A stretch of 64,000 nucleotides of DNA from Chiridota heheva (GCA_020152595.1 JAIGNY010001587.1:1605001-1669000), one strand, 5' to 3'. Numbered from the stretch's first letter, positions 10,031-21,040 are shown. Notes: generated by a model not told the origin, from the sequence alone. Program-made: numbers and translations.

Positions 10031-10101
10031 CGGGACACCCGGATTTAAACTAATGACCCCTCGATCTACAGTCGAATGCTCTACCACTGAGCTATATCCC
10101 A
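10031..10101 (-). pseudogene. tRNA-Cys-derived copy with anticodon GTA
   Basis: The loop is CTGTAGA, so the anticodon would read GTA (Tyr). The B box is mutated (AGTTTAAATCC) and the T stem is weakened. Probably inactive. Confidence 0.72.
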
Positions 10102-10210
10102 GTTATAGGTATGGTATTTTGAATACAGCAATTTATCGGTTTATTGTGCCAACTCTAAAATGCAGGGGTTGAAATAGCTGGTTCTTGGCTAAAATATTCC
10201 TTAATTTAGA

Positions 10211-10283
10211 TGTAGACCCGTCTGGATCTGAACCATCGACCTCACGATTTGCAGTTAAATGCTCTCCCACTGAGCTATATCCA
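10211..10283 (-). pseudogene. Strongly diverged tRNA-Cys copy
   Basis: The A-box region (actgagctatatcca on the plus strand) and the T-arm remnant (ggatctgaaccatcg) are recognisable. The stems are largely unpaired. Confidence 0.65.
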
Positions 10284-10348
10284 TGTCAAAGCTATTTAAG
10301 TAATCATTACAAATCTAAAATGCAGGGAATTAAATAGTTCGTAGCTTA

Positions 10349-10427
10349 GGAACACCCAAATTTTACCCATACTGCCATGTCTATCAGTCTACAGTCTAAT
10401 GATCTACATCATTGATCTATATCACCG
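10349..10427 (-). pseudogene. Terminal, most diverged tRNA-Cys copy
   Basis: Only general spacing and short matches remain (acacccaaattttaccca, gatctacatcattgatct). Divergence increases toward this end of the array. Confidence 0.5.
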
Positions 10428-10739
10428 TTATAAGTAATCGTGTTTTTATAAATCAAACTTAAGTTCCATCCATAAGTGGCATATTACAAGAGGTGCTTGG
10501 TGATCTAAAAAGTGACAGATCTAGAAAAAAGTGAAGAGCTATCATCAAAGAAGCAGCCGAACCTGCCGTCAGGACGGGATTTGTGAGATCTAGGAGTTAT
10601 TACTCCCTCCCATCAAGAGCTCAAACATTCGAAAACCAGCCCTCCAAATTCCATGAATTCCCTGCCGCTGCAGTTACTGGATTTCTAAAGGTTATCCCTT
10701 CAGCCCTTATCAGCTAGCTTACTTTGCCACTACGCTGAT

Positions 10740-12829
10740 TAGTGGCGTAGTGGGTCATGTTTTACGGGGAGGGAGGGGAGAATTTTGCCCCCCTCAACCC
10801 GAAAAAAAGCTCATCAGAAGTAAAACGTTGGGAATATTGAAATAAATTGGCATGAAGCGTTTAGGAAATTGCTAAAAATCAGTGTTTTGAATCTAGGAAC
10901 CGTCAAAGCCCTGGGAGGGTCTATGGGACGAACCCTCCGAAAGCGCTGCTTTGGTAAAATTTCCAGAAATTTGTAGAACATTTCCCAAACATTAAAGAAA
11001 AATTACGGAATATTAAGAAAATCTCCCAAAAATGAATCAATTTTCCCCAAAATTGAAGAAAAACTTCCCAACAATTAAAGAAAATTTTCCAAAAATTGAA
11101 AATTACCCAAATATTAAAGAGAATATCCCGAAAATTTTAAGAAAATGCCGAAAATTTCCCGATAATTTTAAAAAACTTCCTAAAAATTAAAAATATCTAA
11201 AAAATGAAGGAAATTTCACGCAGATGGAAGCAAATTTCACGAAAATGAAGAAAATATCCCAAAAACGAAGGAAATTTCCAGAAAAAAATTGAGAACAATT
11301 TGAAAAAAATTTCCGCAAATTGAAGGAAATTTTCTAAAAATTGAAGAAAAAAAATGTCCAAAGAATAAAAAAAGTATCAAAAAGACTTTCTCAAAAATTG
11401 AAGAAAATGAAGGAAAACTCCTGAAATTTGGAGGAGATTTCCTGAAATTGCAGAAGTTTTCCAGAAAAAAGTAAATTTGTAACACGTTCATTATCAGTCC
11501 GGCAGCATGCCTTTCAATGGGTATAAATAGGAATATTTTGCTACGTGAAAACCGCGATTTCCCTTTGCTATCCTAACGTTAAAGCCTTATGCAATGTTAC
11601 AAATTTCAAATTTGAAATACGTCTGGGAAAAATATCTTTGCTTGGGGAAACTTAAAACTTATGAAAATACCTTAATTACTGTCATGGTCAAAACTTTTCC
11701 ACTCCCATTTGATATGTTCACCACGCTGTTTTCCAAATATTAGAAATAATAGACAATAGAGCTAGGTTTTTTGGCGCGAAGCAGCCATTTTGAAAATTCA
11801 ATTTTTTTTCAACACAATAATTTTTAATATTTCAAGTACATAAATTAGAAACTGTGACACTCTATCGCAACATCTAAACAATATGGCTGCATGACTTCTA
11901 TATTCTCGTGTGTTATAAATGTTCCTATTAATAGGTACGCTGCCGAACTGATTATTGCGGGGCTTAAAATTATGTCAAAATCTAGGCATGCAATAGGGGG
12001 CGAAGGTCGCAAAGCCCTAGTGGAGACCCAGAGTTTCGCAGGAAGCTCTACGTTTGTCATGGTTTTAATAGCAGAAAAGGGCTTTAAGATGCGGTACATC
12101 TACTGGGCGAAGTTTTTCAGAGCAGAATATTGTTTAAGATTGTGTCAAATCCAGGGTCGACGTCCAAGGAGGCAAAACCCCAGCAAGCTAGTAGCGTTTT
12201 TGGCGTAATTTTGGTAGCAGAAAATTGCCCAAAATCGTGTTAATTCCGAGGTAAAGTTAGGTAAAAGGAATATTAGTTTGGAACGAATGTTCAAATGCAG
12301 GATCTCATTGACTTTAATTATGTCTTTCGTTGGGGTCTAGGAATGGTTTGCATGTTTCTGATGAAAGAATAAAGCTTTGAGAAAATATATTTACATTGTT
12401 GAGAATAAAAAGTATATAAGAGTATATTTTCATAACAATTTTTACGCCCCTGTGAGCATTCGGCGCCCTCTCGAAAAACTTCTGCCAGCTGTATTTAATA
12501 AAATTGTTTGCACTTCATGGTAGGAGCAGTTATTAAATATTGCCGACGAGCTGTCGCCATGCATCGGTTTCTGTCCGAGCGCGAAATCCAGGGGCCCGTT
12601 CGAGTGCCAATGGTGGAAAAATGACGGAAAATTGTGTCTTTTCTGTGGAACATTCATGCACTTTTGGACTACACAAATGGAGTTATACTTGCTTATATTG
12701 GAAGAGGAACTGATCAACACGTAAATTTTCCAAGGGCCTAAAAGAAATTTTAGGACGATTTTGGCGCCCCCACAGAAAGCCTCGCTGGGTGGCTGTTGTT
12801 CCCTTGGCCTCCCTGCCACCACGCCACTG
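10740..12829. mobile_element. Candidate hAT-like element of about 2.1 kb, decayed
   Basis: The left end TAGTGGCGTAGTGGG and the reverse complement of the right end CAGTGGCGTGGTGGC match at 12 of 15 positions. The flanks acgctgat (10732-10739) and cagctgat (12830-12837) agree at 6 of 8. Internal segments ('aagtaaaacgttggg', 'ctaggaaccgtcaaagccct') have relatives at 53.1-54.8 kb. No transposase frame survives. The call rests on ends alone. Confidence 0.5.
10970..11480. repeat. A-rich degenerate minisatellite
   Basis: Loose repetition of 'ccaaaaattgaagaaaattt' with many variants. The open frame read on the opposite strand is a by-product. A similar pattern on the other strand occurs at 47490-47720. 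Confidence 0.8.
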
Positions 12830-13650
12830 CAGCTGATATTTTATATTTACTCCAAATTATCTCACAAAAATAACACAAAAGCTGCGTGTGGCCCCAATCC
12901 CCAAGAAGTGTATGTTTGTGTGTCGGGTGGGAGGAGGAGATGGAGGGGGGGGGGAGGGGGGGGGGGTAAATAAGGTTTGATTTCTATCATATTCTATCAA
13001 TCTGTTAAAAGTAATCCAATTTAATTATCAGTACTCGTTTTGAAAAAAGACAATAGCCAAAACAAGATGCTGGAATATGTCCCCATTGATGACAGGATGG
13101 TAGAACAAATGGTTATCTTGGTTCTGGATAGAGGTCTTGATTGAATTGCATATTAGAACAAGCTTGGATAGAACAGAATAGATTTCTTTCCTAAAGTTCC
13201 ATCACCTGAAATTGTGAGACAGACCATTCCCTATAGACGTTGACTGGGGAGCAATCGATAGTAAAGCCTCTAAAACGTGAAGCACCCCTTCAAAAATGAC
13301 TTATATTAGCCAGTTATTCCAACTGTTAGCCAGTTAGCCCCTTAACAGAAAGAATTGCATGATAATGCCTGAAAAAAGGTATAATAGGTAACCTTTATCG
13401 GATTGTGACGATTTATTTGCCCTTTTAGTTACTTTCATGCATGGGTTTTAATAATTTAAAGCAATTTAGATTATGTTGCATTATGTACGCCCATGCACCA
13501 CCTTTAAACATTTATTCGTTTTTTATACTGCAGAGCTGTAAAATACATTACGCAATTCCATCCACAATTAAAATTCCATAGTATTGTGTTTTTGTTAGAA
13601 TGCTTGGATGAGGCATTCGTACTTGAAGCATTTTGAGTTGTTCATGACAA
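12830..13650. other. Intergenic sequence before the membrane protein gene
   Basis: There is a G-rich tract at 12929-12967. Otherwise the sequence is AT-rich with no supported gene. Short palindromic or repeat relationships are not obvious here. Confidence 0.5.
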
Positions 13651-13657
13651 TATGCAG

Positions 13658-13761
13658 GACAACATGGAGGACTCTAAAAGACGTGTTGTTCTTTTCACCG
13701 AAGTTTATCAGCTTGGAAAATGGAGAATGAACGTGGTGAAACAGTTACCACTAAAGGAAAA
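13658..13761 (+). other. Possible upstream exon of the membrane protein gene
   Basis: A 104-bp segment lies between an acceptor-like 'caatatgcag' and a donor-like GTGAGT. It stays open as DNMEDSKRRVVLFTEVYQLG and onward. To join exon 13841-14752 in frame it would need an acceptor at 13862-13863, which has a weak pyrimidine tract. It is listed as a possibility only; the encoded sequence is not recognisable. Confidence 0.2.
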
Positions 13762-13840
13762 GTGAGTTTGTTGAAAACGATTTATCTGTTTTTGGACGGA
13801 TGCATCTTTCGCTAAACCTCAACGTAAAACTAATGAAGGT

Positions 13841-14752
13841 ATGACAGCATCCGTAGATGAAAGACTACATTTAACAACAGGAAAATATCCATCAAACCAT
13901 ACTATCACTAAATGGGTCGACCAAAATGTTCCGCCATTCGATATCACCAATTTGGAAATAAGAACGGATATTATAGGTACAAAACCTCCCAACCCAATAG
14001 ACTTCACAAGAAAATGGCCGCTGACTACTCAAAACATAACAATGTCAAGTAATTTTAACATTTTGCCGAACCTATCATCCACTGGGAGCGAAACATTCAG
14101 GTTAAAATTCCCAACAAATTTATCATTACTGTATGGAATTGCAATCGGAATATTGGCCTTAATTTTACTTTTGATTATTATATTTTTGTGTTGTGAAAAA
14201 ATGAAAAAAGTGAAGCGACGAGTTCGGTTTGCTACATCAAGTCCACAAGTGTGTATGGGGCCTGCCTCAAAGCGGGGAGATACTTTTGGTAAATATGAAA
14301 ACAAGCGTTTAAGTGATGGGATCACTGGGCATGATGTGGAGTCCATTCCTATGGACGTGATTCAATCCCCAAAGTCGTCATTTGTCGAAAAATCTGAAGG
14401 GGAAAAGTTCGGGGGGAACTTTGGGATGGAAGAAGGCGAGGAACGGAATGAGTACGTGCGCGTGTGCCCGGCAAGGCCGTGGCTTGTCTATCAAAACAGA
14501 GAGACTTTACTTCGTAGTGGTGCTTGTGAAGCAGATATTAGAAAATGGTTAAGTGAACTCCGTTCTTCTATTGCGCAAACCCCGAAAAGTAAATCACTGC
14601 ACCAAAGAGTGTCATCTTACCCTACCCGTAGATCTTACCACAAGACACGTCTGCCGAAATTCACACTGGCGGGTGAACCCATTCTGACGTCATCGGAGCC
14701 GAGTTTTATGAGTGCGATACCATTCTTTCATTCTTCACCTGATCAAGATGAG
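13841..14752 (+). CDS. Single-pass membrane protein, penultimate exon
   Basis: This frame gives 304 residues up to a donor (GATGAG|GTAAAT). Residues 1-95 carry four N-glycosylation sequons (Asn 19, 65, 77 and 93) and no cysteine, like an extracellular stalk. Residues 96-117 (LLYGIAIGILALILLLIIIF) form one membrane helix, followed by CC and a basic stop-transfer stretch. RVRF (127-130) matches the RVxF protein phosphatase 1 docking pattern. The rest is a polar cytoplasmic tail. There is no signal peptide at the Met used, so the true N-terminus and any ectodomains are probably on upstream exons; the frame is open back to 13775. The splice to 19456 preserves phase 0. The family is not identified. 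PWLVYQNRETLL has a weak resemblance to a tail motif of TMEM132 proteins, which I do not rely on. Confidence 0.7.
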
Positions 14753-15705
14753 GTAAATTTCACTTTTGTGTAGCATCACTTTCCTACATAGTGTCAGGGG
14801 TGTAGGAAGCTTCAGATAGTGGGGGAACGATAGGGACACTTCCCAAGTCATGCATATTTCCCCATCCCAATCTGTGGATAGAATAAGTGAGCCCAAAACT
14901 ACAAACTAAAGTAAAAAGGGCGCTTCATTTTTAGAAAGCGGCACTTTTGGACACACTCTGGGACTGGTCAAAGTCGCCACTTTCCTTCCTATGCTATTGG
15001 GTCAGTAATTATGGGGCATCTCATTTTGCAAGGGGCACTTTTGCATTATTTTTGTAAAACGTGTGCACATTCTACCAGTTCTTGCACCTTTGAAAATAAT
15101 TGAGGGGCACTTTTCATGTTAAGGATACTTTTGTTAATTTTTGTAAAAGTGGGCCCCTGTGCTTCGCTGCCTACAGTGGGTGTAATAGGTGGTAATCTGG
15201 TCATTGTGGTGATAAAAAGTAACGTTACAATAATCATCAAATTTAAAGTCAGTTCCCCCCCTCCCCCTCTCCCTCCCTTTCCGTTTTCTCCTTCCCAATA
15301 TATAATGCGAAGTGTAATTACCCTGCTAACAGCCGACTCCTCCCAAAGTCAGGATCTGAGCTGGCGGTATATGTTCTGGCTAATCAGTTCCCTAAAAAAA
15401 AAGCCTATCTTGGCCCTCCATTTCTCCCATATAGCTGATTGCATAAGTGCTATAGCCCTACCTTAACTTGGTTAGCTTTTTCCAACAAATTAACTTGTAT
15501 GATGGGGCCGGGGGTGCATGCACTGCACCCCTTGCATTTTTATTTTTTTTATTTTCTGAAACAAACAAAATGGCAGTGGAACCTGAGATTAAACCTTTAA
15601 GAAACGCAATGACTGCTGAAAGCAATGAAAAGCAGATTAAAACAAAACATAAACATTCATGTACCACAAATGGTGGGAAATTTTCTCATGATTTTCGAAT
15701 GTATT

Positions 15706-15983
15706 GAGAGAGAGAGTTGAACACACAATTACGATGACGGGGTCGTCGCCTGCGTATTCGGTTATGATAGTACAAATGCTATCACGAAACGCTTAATACG
15801 ACCCGGACGAGAACACAGGTACGACGTACGGACAGACATAACATCGACAATCAAGTCAATGTCCACGACCTTTGATAACCAGTTGTGGGGCACTGGCGTG
15901 TCTACCCACCCCAGGATTGAACCCGGGGCCTCGTGGTCTGTAGACAGGTATGATAACCGCTACACCACAGTAGGTAGATAAAG
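15706..15983 (-). mobile_element. tRNA-derived SINE with (CT)n tail, copy 1
   Basis: On the minus strand it begins with a tRNA-like head (A box GTGGTGTAGCGGTTATCA; B box GGGTTCAATCC). A unique body of about 190 bp and a short (TC)n tail follow. It is flanked by a perfect 10-bp duplication, cgaatgtatt, at 15696-15705 and 15984-15993. The copy at 57089-57370 lies in the opposite orientation. It is a pol III retroposon, not a tRNA gene. Confidence 0.92.
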
Positions 15984-16106
15984 CGAATGTATTTTTGATT
16001 AATTTCCTTTTATTTTTGCAAGTAAAAATAGTCACCTATTTACATGGTCGGAAATGTGACCTGAGGTCATCAGACCTCATACTAACCGCGCGCATTCACC
16101 CCGCAT

Positions 16107-16222
16107 TGGAGTGAAAACAAAGCGATCAGCTGTGTTTGTTTACATACATACATACGTACGGCACGCAGTAAACGCATACGGACTTGCCAACGTGTATTGC
16201 ACTAAGCTTTGTTTTCACTCCA
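16107..16222. mobile_element. 116-bp inverted-repeat element
   Basis: The left TGGAGTGAAAACAAAGC and right GCTTTGTTTTCACTCCA are a perfect 17-bp inverted repeat around an 82-bp core. There is no clear target duplication. It could be a minimal MITE or a structured regulatory stem. Confidence 0.55.
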
Positions 16223-17196
16223 GCAATGACGTCATCAAAGATACAAATATGAAAGAAATTTGACAATCAGTTTCATATTTTGTATTTAAAACGAAAAACA
16301 AGTATCTTTCCTCTTAATTCATGTCTGGAAGATAAATTGTCAATACATCTAGGCCAGAGTGCCACTAGGCCCAAATTTATAAATAACGAGACCAAGGTCC
16401 CCCTCCCACACCCTACACGCCCTTCGTAATTGTTTAAAGTTGTTATACAAAATCATGGTTCTGACCCTATATATTCTTCTGGATGCTGGCTATACGTCAT
16501 TGGTGCCACCCCATCAGAAAACCATTTATCCTCCACTGCTGGTGGGTGTATTTTCTCGTCATTTCCCAATCATCGAGAAGAGTGAAATCTAGATATCACT
16601 TTAGTACAATCAAAGAGCTTCTTTGGTACAATGTGGCAGTTTGACAATCATGTTGCCAAATCATGCGATTTTGGGAAGGATATTTAAGGAGCGAGTGCTT
16701 ATAGAGAAGGTCTGAAGTCTGGATATACGCCAGTTAAGGCAATAAGGCGCAGATTATCGATCGATTTCCATGATTTATGGCCAAAAAATGGGATTATATT
16801 TGCATTCACTTCCATTTAGGTTCCAAAACATGGATTTGGGACAAAAGTATCAACACTTCTATCTGTTCATTATTGACCCTAATTCACTCTCCACCAAGTC
16901 ACTTTACACACCACACTGTCAAAACCTGTGGATATCTACTGCTTAATAGAGAATTCACACAACCAGGGCAGTAATTCAGGAGGTCAAGTATCACTTTCCA
17001 GTACAATTTTTCAAAATGCATAAGGTTGTGAAAAACACTGTCCCTACTTAGTGGAGAAAAATATTGGTCCCATGGCTCAAAGAGCTTCCACACAGCTCTT
17101 TGCATGGCTCCCCTCTCCAAGGAGAATTACGGCTCTGTACACAACTCAGCTGAAATTAATTCCCAGAAAGGTGGCAATTTGAATTTCAAAAGAAAT

Positions 17197-17935
17197 CTAT
17201 GACACGACAGCACAGAATATATTCGGGGAAAAATATTATATTTATGTTAAAATATATAATTTGATGTTGAAAAAATATATTTTCATGTTCAAAAATATTT
17301 TGAGTTATATTTAGAAGGTGAAAAATATATATTCATATCAAAAATATATTTTGAATTATTTGTAGGCGAAAAAATATATTCTGATTTAATTTCAAAAAGT
17401 AAGAAATACTTTTTGAGTTATTTTTAGAAGGTGAAAAAATGTATTTTTAATTTAAAAAAATATAATTTCATGTTGAAAAAACATATTTTCATGTTCAAAA
17501 CATATTTTTTGACTTATTTTTCGAAGGTGAATTAAAATATATTCATAATAAAAAATATGTTTATTTTTAGGTTAAAAATATATTTTCAAAATACTTTTTC
17601 ACCTAAAAATAACTCAAAAATATTTGTTCACCTTCTAAAAATAACTAAAAAATATTTTTAAACTTCTAAAAATAATTCAAAAAATAAATATTAAAAGTCG
17701 AAAATCTTAAAACGTTCAGCTTACTTTGCTTTTCATTACTTCTAAAATACCTTCACTAACAAAAATATATACCTCCAAATCTAGCGGAACAAATTAGGAA
17801 ACATTTCGACGAACTTTACATACCTTTACATATCTGCATATAAGGGATGTATTGTTTGCATTTAGAGAACATATATCTTTATAGTAGACATATATTTTCT
17901 TACCGAATATATTCCGTGATGTCGCGCCATATCAC
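17197..17935. mobile_element. AT-rich foldback element
   Basis: The outer ends match inversely: CTATGACACGACAGCACAGA on the left, and ATATGGCGCGACATCACGGA when the right end is read on the other strand. Both then continue AATATATTCGG. Inside, repeats of 'gagttatttttagaaggtga' on the left half appear inverted on the right half, so the whole 740 bp can fold on itself. No coding frame. Confidence 0.65.
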
Positions 17936-18799
17936 TATTAACTGTTTAAAGGTACCTGGACGTGCAAATGTAACTATTGCAAGTTCTTGACTAAAAATTC
18001 AGGAGAATAACCTTACATTATCACAAAGGTTTAAGAATACTGAAAAAATTATTTCCTAAGAAATTTTTAACATTATTTTAATCGGTTTCAATATATTTTT
18101 GGCCCATTTCAGCGTTTGTAGCTTTCTAATCGATGCAATTTAATGTAAGGTATACTTGAACTGTTGAATAGGTTCTTACCTTTAACTGAAATCGGGTTTT
18201 CATTTGAACCTATTCGGAATCCTTAGTTTTGTCTCAATTCAAGTGTTTTTGGAGTGCAAGGTAACTCACTTAAGCTATAGCAATCTTGTATGTGGGGCAA
18301 ACATCCCTAGTTATTTAACTAGAGAGAGTATGTCTGTGAACTAAGTAGCAATGTTTGTTGTAAATAACAAGAGTATTTAAAGTAATGCTGTCCTCTGTTA
18401 CCATAGGGGTCGGTTAAATTAAAAGATCATAGGTTTTATTTTGAGTGAACAATGAACAAAATGTTCACTGCCTTCATTATGATGTAAATACTCTAATGTA
18501 GGTCTATGGGACGTAATTTGGGACGAAGCCAGATGAATATCTGAAGGAGCCGGGGCTCCGCCCCCAGGTCCATAGGGAGGAAGTGCGACGGAAGCGTCCG
18601 CACCGAACCCCCTCCACCAACCCCCCTCCCCCCACACACACCGAACCCCAACGTACACAAATCTCATAAACCCCCCTAAAATGTATGTGAAATTGGAAAA
18701 TCTATCCTCCTGTGAAAAATTCTGGCAACGTGTCTGTCCTTCACCATCCTCCTTGCGTGGATCGAGTCAGGCAAAAACTAAAAGCAATTTATTATTTCT

Positions 18800-19050
18800 T
18801 GAGGTGTTCGGGCCCGCCCCTCCCTCCCCGCCCTTTCCTCTGCGCCCCTCCATCCTAGCCCCTCCCTCCGCGTCTCTCCCTCCCAGCCCTCCCTTTGTGC
18901 CCCTCCCTCCCAGCCCTACCTCCTATCCCCTCTCTCCCAACCCCTTCCTCCCAGCCCCTCCCTCCCAGCTTCTCCCTCTCAGCCCCTCCCTCCCAGCCCT
19001 CCTTACAGCCCCTCCCTTTCAGCCCCTCCTCCCAGCCCCTCCCTCCCATG
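18800..19050. repeat. Pyrimidine-rich CCCTCCCAG repeat
   Basis: Degenerate repetition of 'ccctccctcccagcc'. It makes low-complexity Pro/Ser-rich open frames on one strand and Gly/Glu/Arg-rich ones on the other; these are not genes. It lies inside the intron. The homopyrimidine strand could form triplex or G-quadruplex structures. Confidence 0.85.
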
Positions 19051-19455
19051 GTAGGGGTTGGGTACCTATTTGAGTCCTATCATAAATTGCCCGGGGCTCT
19101 GGCTCAGGGGCCTGCCAAATGTGCCTGAGTATGCTATTTGATTAAGGAACCAAATGTACCTGAGTATGCTATCTGATTATGGGACCAAAAAAAGTAAAAT
19201 GACCATAAACATAAAAAACACATAATTACATGGGCAAAATTCGGCGAATGCCATGCTGGACAATGGCGAAAATTGGAGAGGTAAGGCCCTCAAATATTAA
19301 GTTTGCCCGAGGTCTCGCATTTTTTTCGGCGGCCCTGTTTGTGCCCACCCATTAGCAAAGTTTACTTAATCACTCCTTCGCTGTCAGTTCATAAATATCC
19401 TGAATAGTTTTTATTATAACAAATTAAATGGTGTAAATTTCTTCTTTGTTCGAAG

Positions 19456-19782
19456 GTAGAAGATGAGATTGAGACTCCGCAGCAGTCTAATAGTCTAATA
19501 GTGCCAACCAACACTCCAAACTCGAGGTGCACCGACTCCGAAGATGACGATTCCGTATTCGATACCGCCAACCAACCACCGCAGGACTCTGACTTCGGAG
19601 CCAGTGCCGGAGTAAGCCATTGTGACGTGTCATCCAACACGAGCATGAACGTCATTGTTGAGTCCTTAGCTTCTGTGTCATTTGTGTGGGACGGATACGA
19701 TCCGTCATTTCGTGAACAACCTGTTTCTTATGTGGACGGGGCATATTTTCCTATTTTAGGAAATAGGCAGTACTGGGTATAG
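19456..19782 (+). CDS. Single-pass membrane protein, terminal exon
   Basis: The intron ends in a good pyrimidine tract (tttcttctttgttcgaag). Exon sequence starts GTA GAA GAT in phase 0, continuing exon 13841-14752 to a total of 412 residues. This exon gives 108 residues: a Ser/Asp/Glu-rich stretch, then a more hydrophobic end, FVWDGYDPSF ... FPILGNRQYWV, then TAG. The last residues YWV fit a class II PDZ ligand (hydrophobic-x-hydrophobic), like the EYYV of neurexin tails, so an interaction with a PDZ scaffold is plausible. No homologue is recognised by eye. Intron and exon agreement (phase, open frame, acidic composition on both sides) supports the join. Confidence 0.68.
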   Translation, partial: VEDEIETPQQSNSLIVPTNTPNSRCTDSEDDDSVFDTANQPPQDSDFGASAGVSHCDVSSNTSMNVIVESLASVSFVWDGYDPSFREQPVSYVDGAYFPILGNRQYWV

Positions 19783-19849
19783 ACATTAGAAGGAGTTAAT
19801 CCCTTAAAATTGCCGCCTTCCATTCAACGAACTTTAAATTGAATCAGCC

Positions 19850-20370
19850 ATTGTCAAAAGCTTTAGATAAGTCAGAAATATGAAAGAATTTCACTGCTGT
19901 TTATTGATTTTCGTATAACTACCAAATTCCGGTGAAGGAAACATGATTTGTCAAACTCAAAAGCATTTCCCAACAAAGGCGTATCCAGAGGGAGCCAGGA
20001 GAAAATGCGGCTTTCTATGACATTATGAGTTTTGCCCACAAATTCCAATTGCATACTGATAAAACTGCTTATCTTATCAAAAGTTTTAATAAGTCAGAAA
20101 TATAAAAACATTTCACTGCAGGTGTTTTTGGAGAGAATATGGAGCTAGTACAAATTCAACCCCCCTGCGCTGTTCGTATATACCAAATTACAGAGAAGGA
20201 TTCGTGATTCGTCACTCCAAAGCATTTCCCAACAAACGTGCCAAGAGGGAGCCAGGGCAAGAATGTCGCAAATTGATGAATTTGACCCCTTAATTGATGA
20301 GTTTGACCCCTAGAGCCCTAAGTGATTAGCTTTGCCCCCAAATTCCAACTGCATAGTAATAAAACAGTTT
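19850..20370. repeat. Diverged tandem duplication in the 3' region
   Basis: Two copies of about 240 bp share 'gtcagaaatataaaaacatt', 'aaagcatttcccaacaaa' and 'gagggagccagg' (near 19870 and 20090 onward). It probably lies in the 3' untranslated region of the membrane protein gene. Confidence 0.75.
20358..20363 (+). promoter_or_regulatory. Candidate polyadenylation signal
   Basis: AATAAA lies 576 bases after the stop of the membrane protein gene. Motif evidence only. Confidence 0.3.
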
Positions 20371-21040
20371 ATCATCAATGCTTATAACATGGAATTTCCC
20401 CAAGTGACACAATTTCTCACCTAAGGAAAACTGTTACCCCATAACATGATGATGCAACTGGTTCTCAACCGTATTATAATACAGTAATATGGAAAACATT
20501 ATTCTGGACGACTACGATAAGGAGAGTCAGATTATAGTCAGATAGTAACCAACTGATGGAATTATTCGGTTTATATTTAAATTGCGGGGGATGGATCCAG
20601 ATTATGTTGCGTATTAAAAAGAGAGAATTCAGACGGGTGACTCGGCCCATTCTTTAGTACCATGAAGCGATGATTAAGTTATCCAATTCTAACCTTACCT
20701 CAGTCTCAAAGGTGATTAAGTATTCTAAAATGCCAAAGAAGGTTTTGTAATACTGTGTTCGTAAATTCTTGATATTATCCTTGATGTATGACCTGCAATA
20801 CATCTCTCGGTTATTTATAAACATTTCTCTAAAGGGGGTGCATGAAAGGTTCTTGTTAATTCAAAACTTTGATATTTGAATACAATTGATGAAACATTAC
20901 TGTATTCTTGCATGTGTTTTTGTTAAGTAGAGTTCAAGGTATATTAAAAGAATTGGTACAAATATGTATGTATCACTGGTCTTTTAAATCTTAACTTGTA
21001 TTTATTTTTGGGCACTTGTCCGATCGAGTGAGCTATAGGA

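Larger units (their letters stand above)
6853..10430 (-). repeat. Tandem array of about 22 tRNA-Cys copies
   Basis: A unit of about 170-200 bp, containing a minus-strand tRNA-Cys sequence and an AT-rich spacer, is repeated through 3.6 kb. Every copy faces the same way. The shared core on the minus strand is TATAGCTCAGTGGTAGAGC (A box) through the loop CTGCAGA (anticodon GCA) to GGTTCAAATCC (B box). Two copies are canonical. The others carry stem mismatches, B-box changes, deletions or truncations. Spacers share 'gcagcaatttattagtcca' and 'ggtagttggctaaaatattt'. The array begins abruptly at the 5.5-6.85 kb duplication and fades into very diverged copies at 10.2-10.4 kb. Confidence 0.93.
14753..19455 (+). 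other. Intron of the membrane protein gene
   Basis: This 4.7-kb intron begins GTAAAT and ends TTCGAAG. If it is retained, translation stops six codons on (VNFTFV). It contains a SINE (15706-15983), a short inverted-repeat element (16107-16222), an AT-rich foldback (17197-17935) and a CCCTCC-rich tract (18800-19050). Segment 15090-15150 has a relative near 57780-57850. No further exon is evident. Confidence 0.6.

Noticed and set aside
10749..12822. Short frames at 11237-11491, 11845-12099, 11891-12208 and 12442-12822
   Set aside because: They lie in a decayed hAT-like element or in A-rich repeat and show no domain or splice support.
14029..14346. Minus-strand frame over the membrane protein exon
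   Set aside because: Antisense shadow of the plus-strand exon, which has a membrane helix, sequons and a phase-consistent splice.
18681..19128. Pro-rich frames over the CCCTCC tract
   Set aside because: Low-complexity translation of a pyrimidine-rich intronic repeat.
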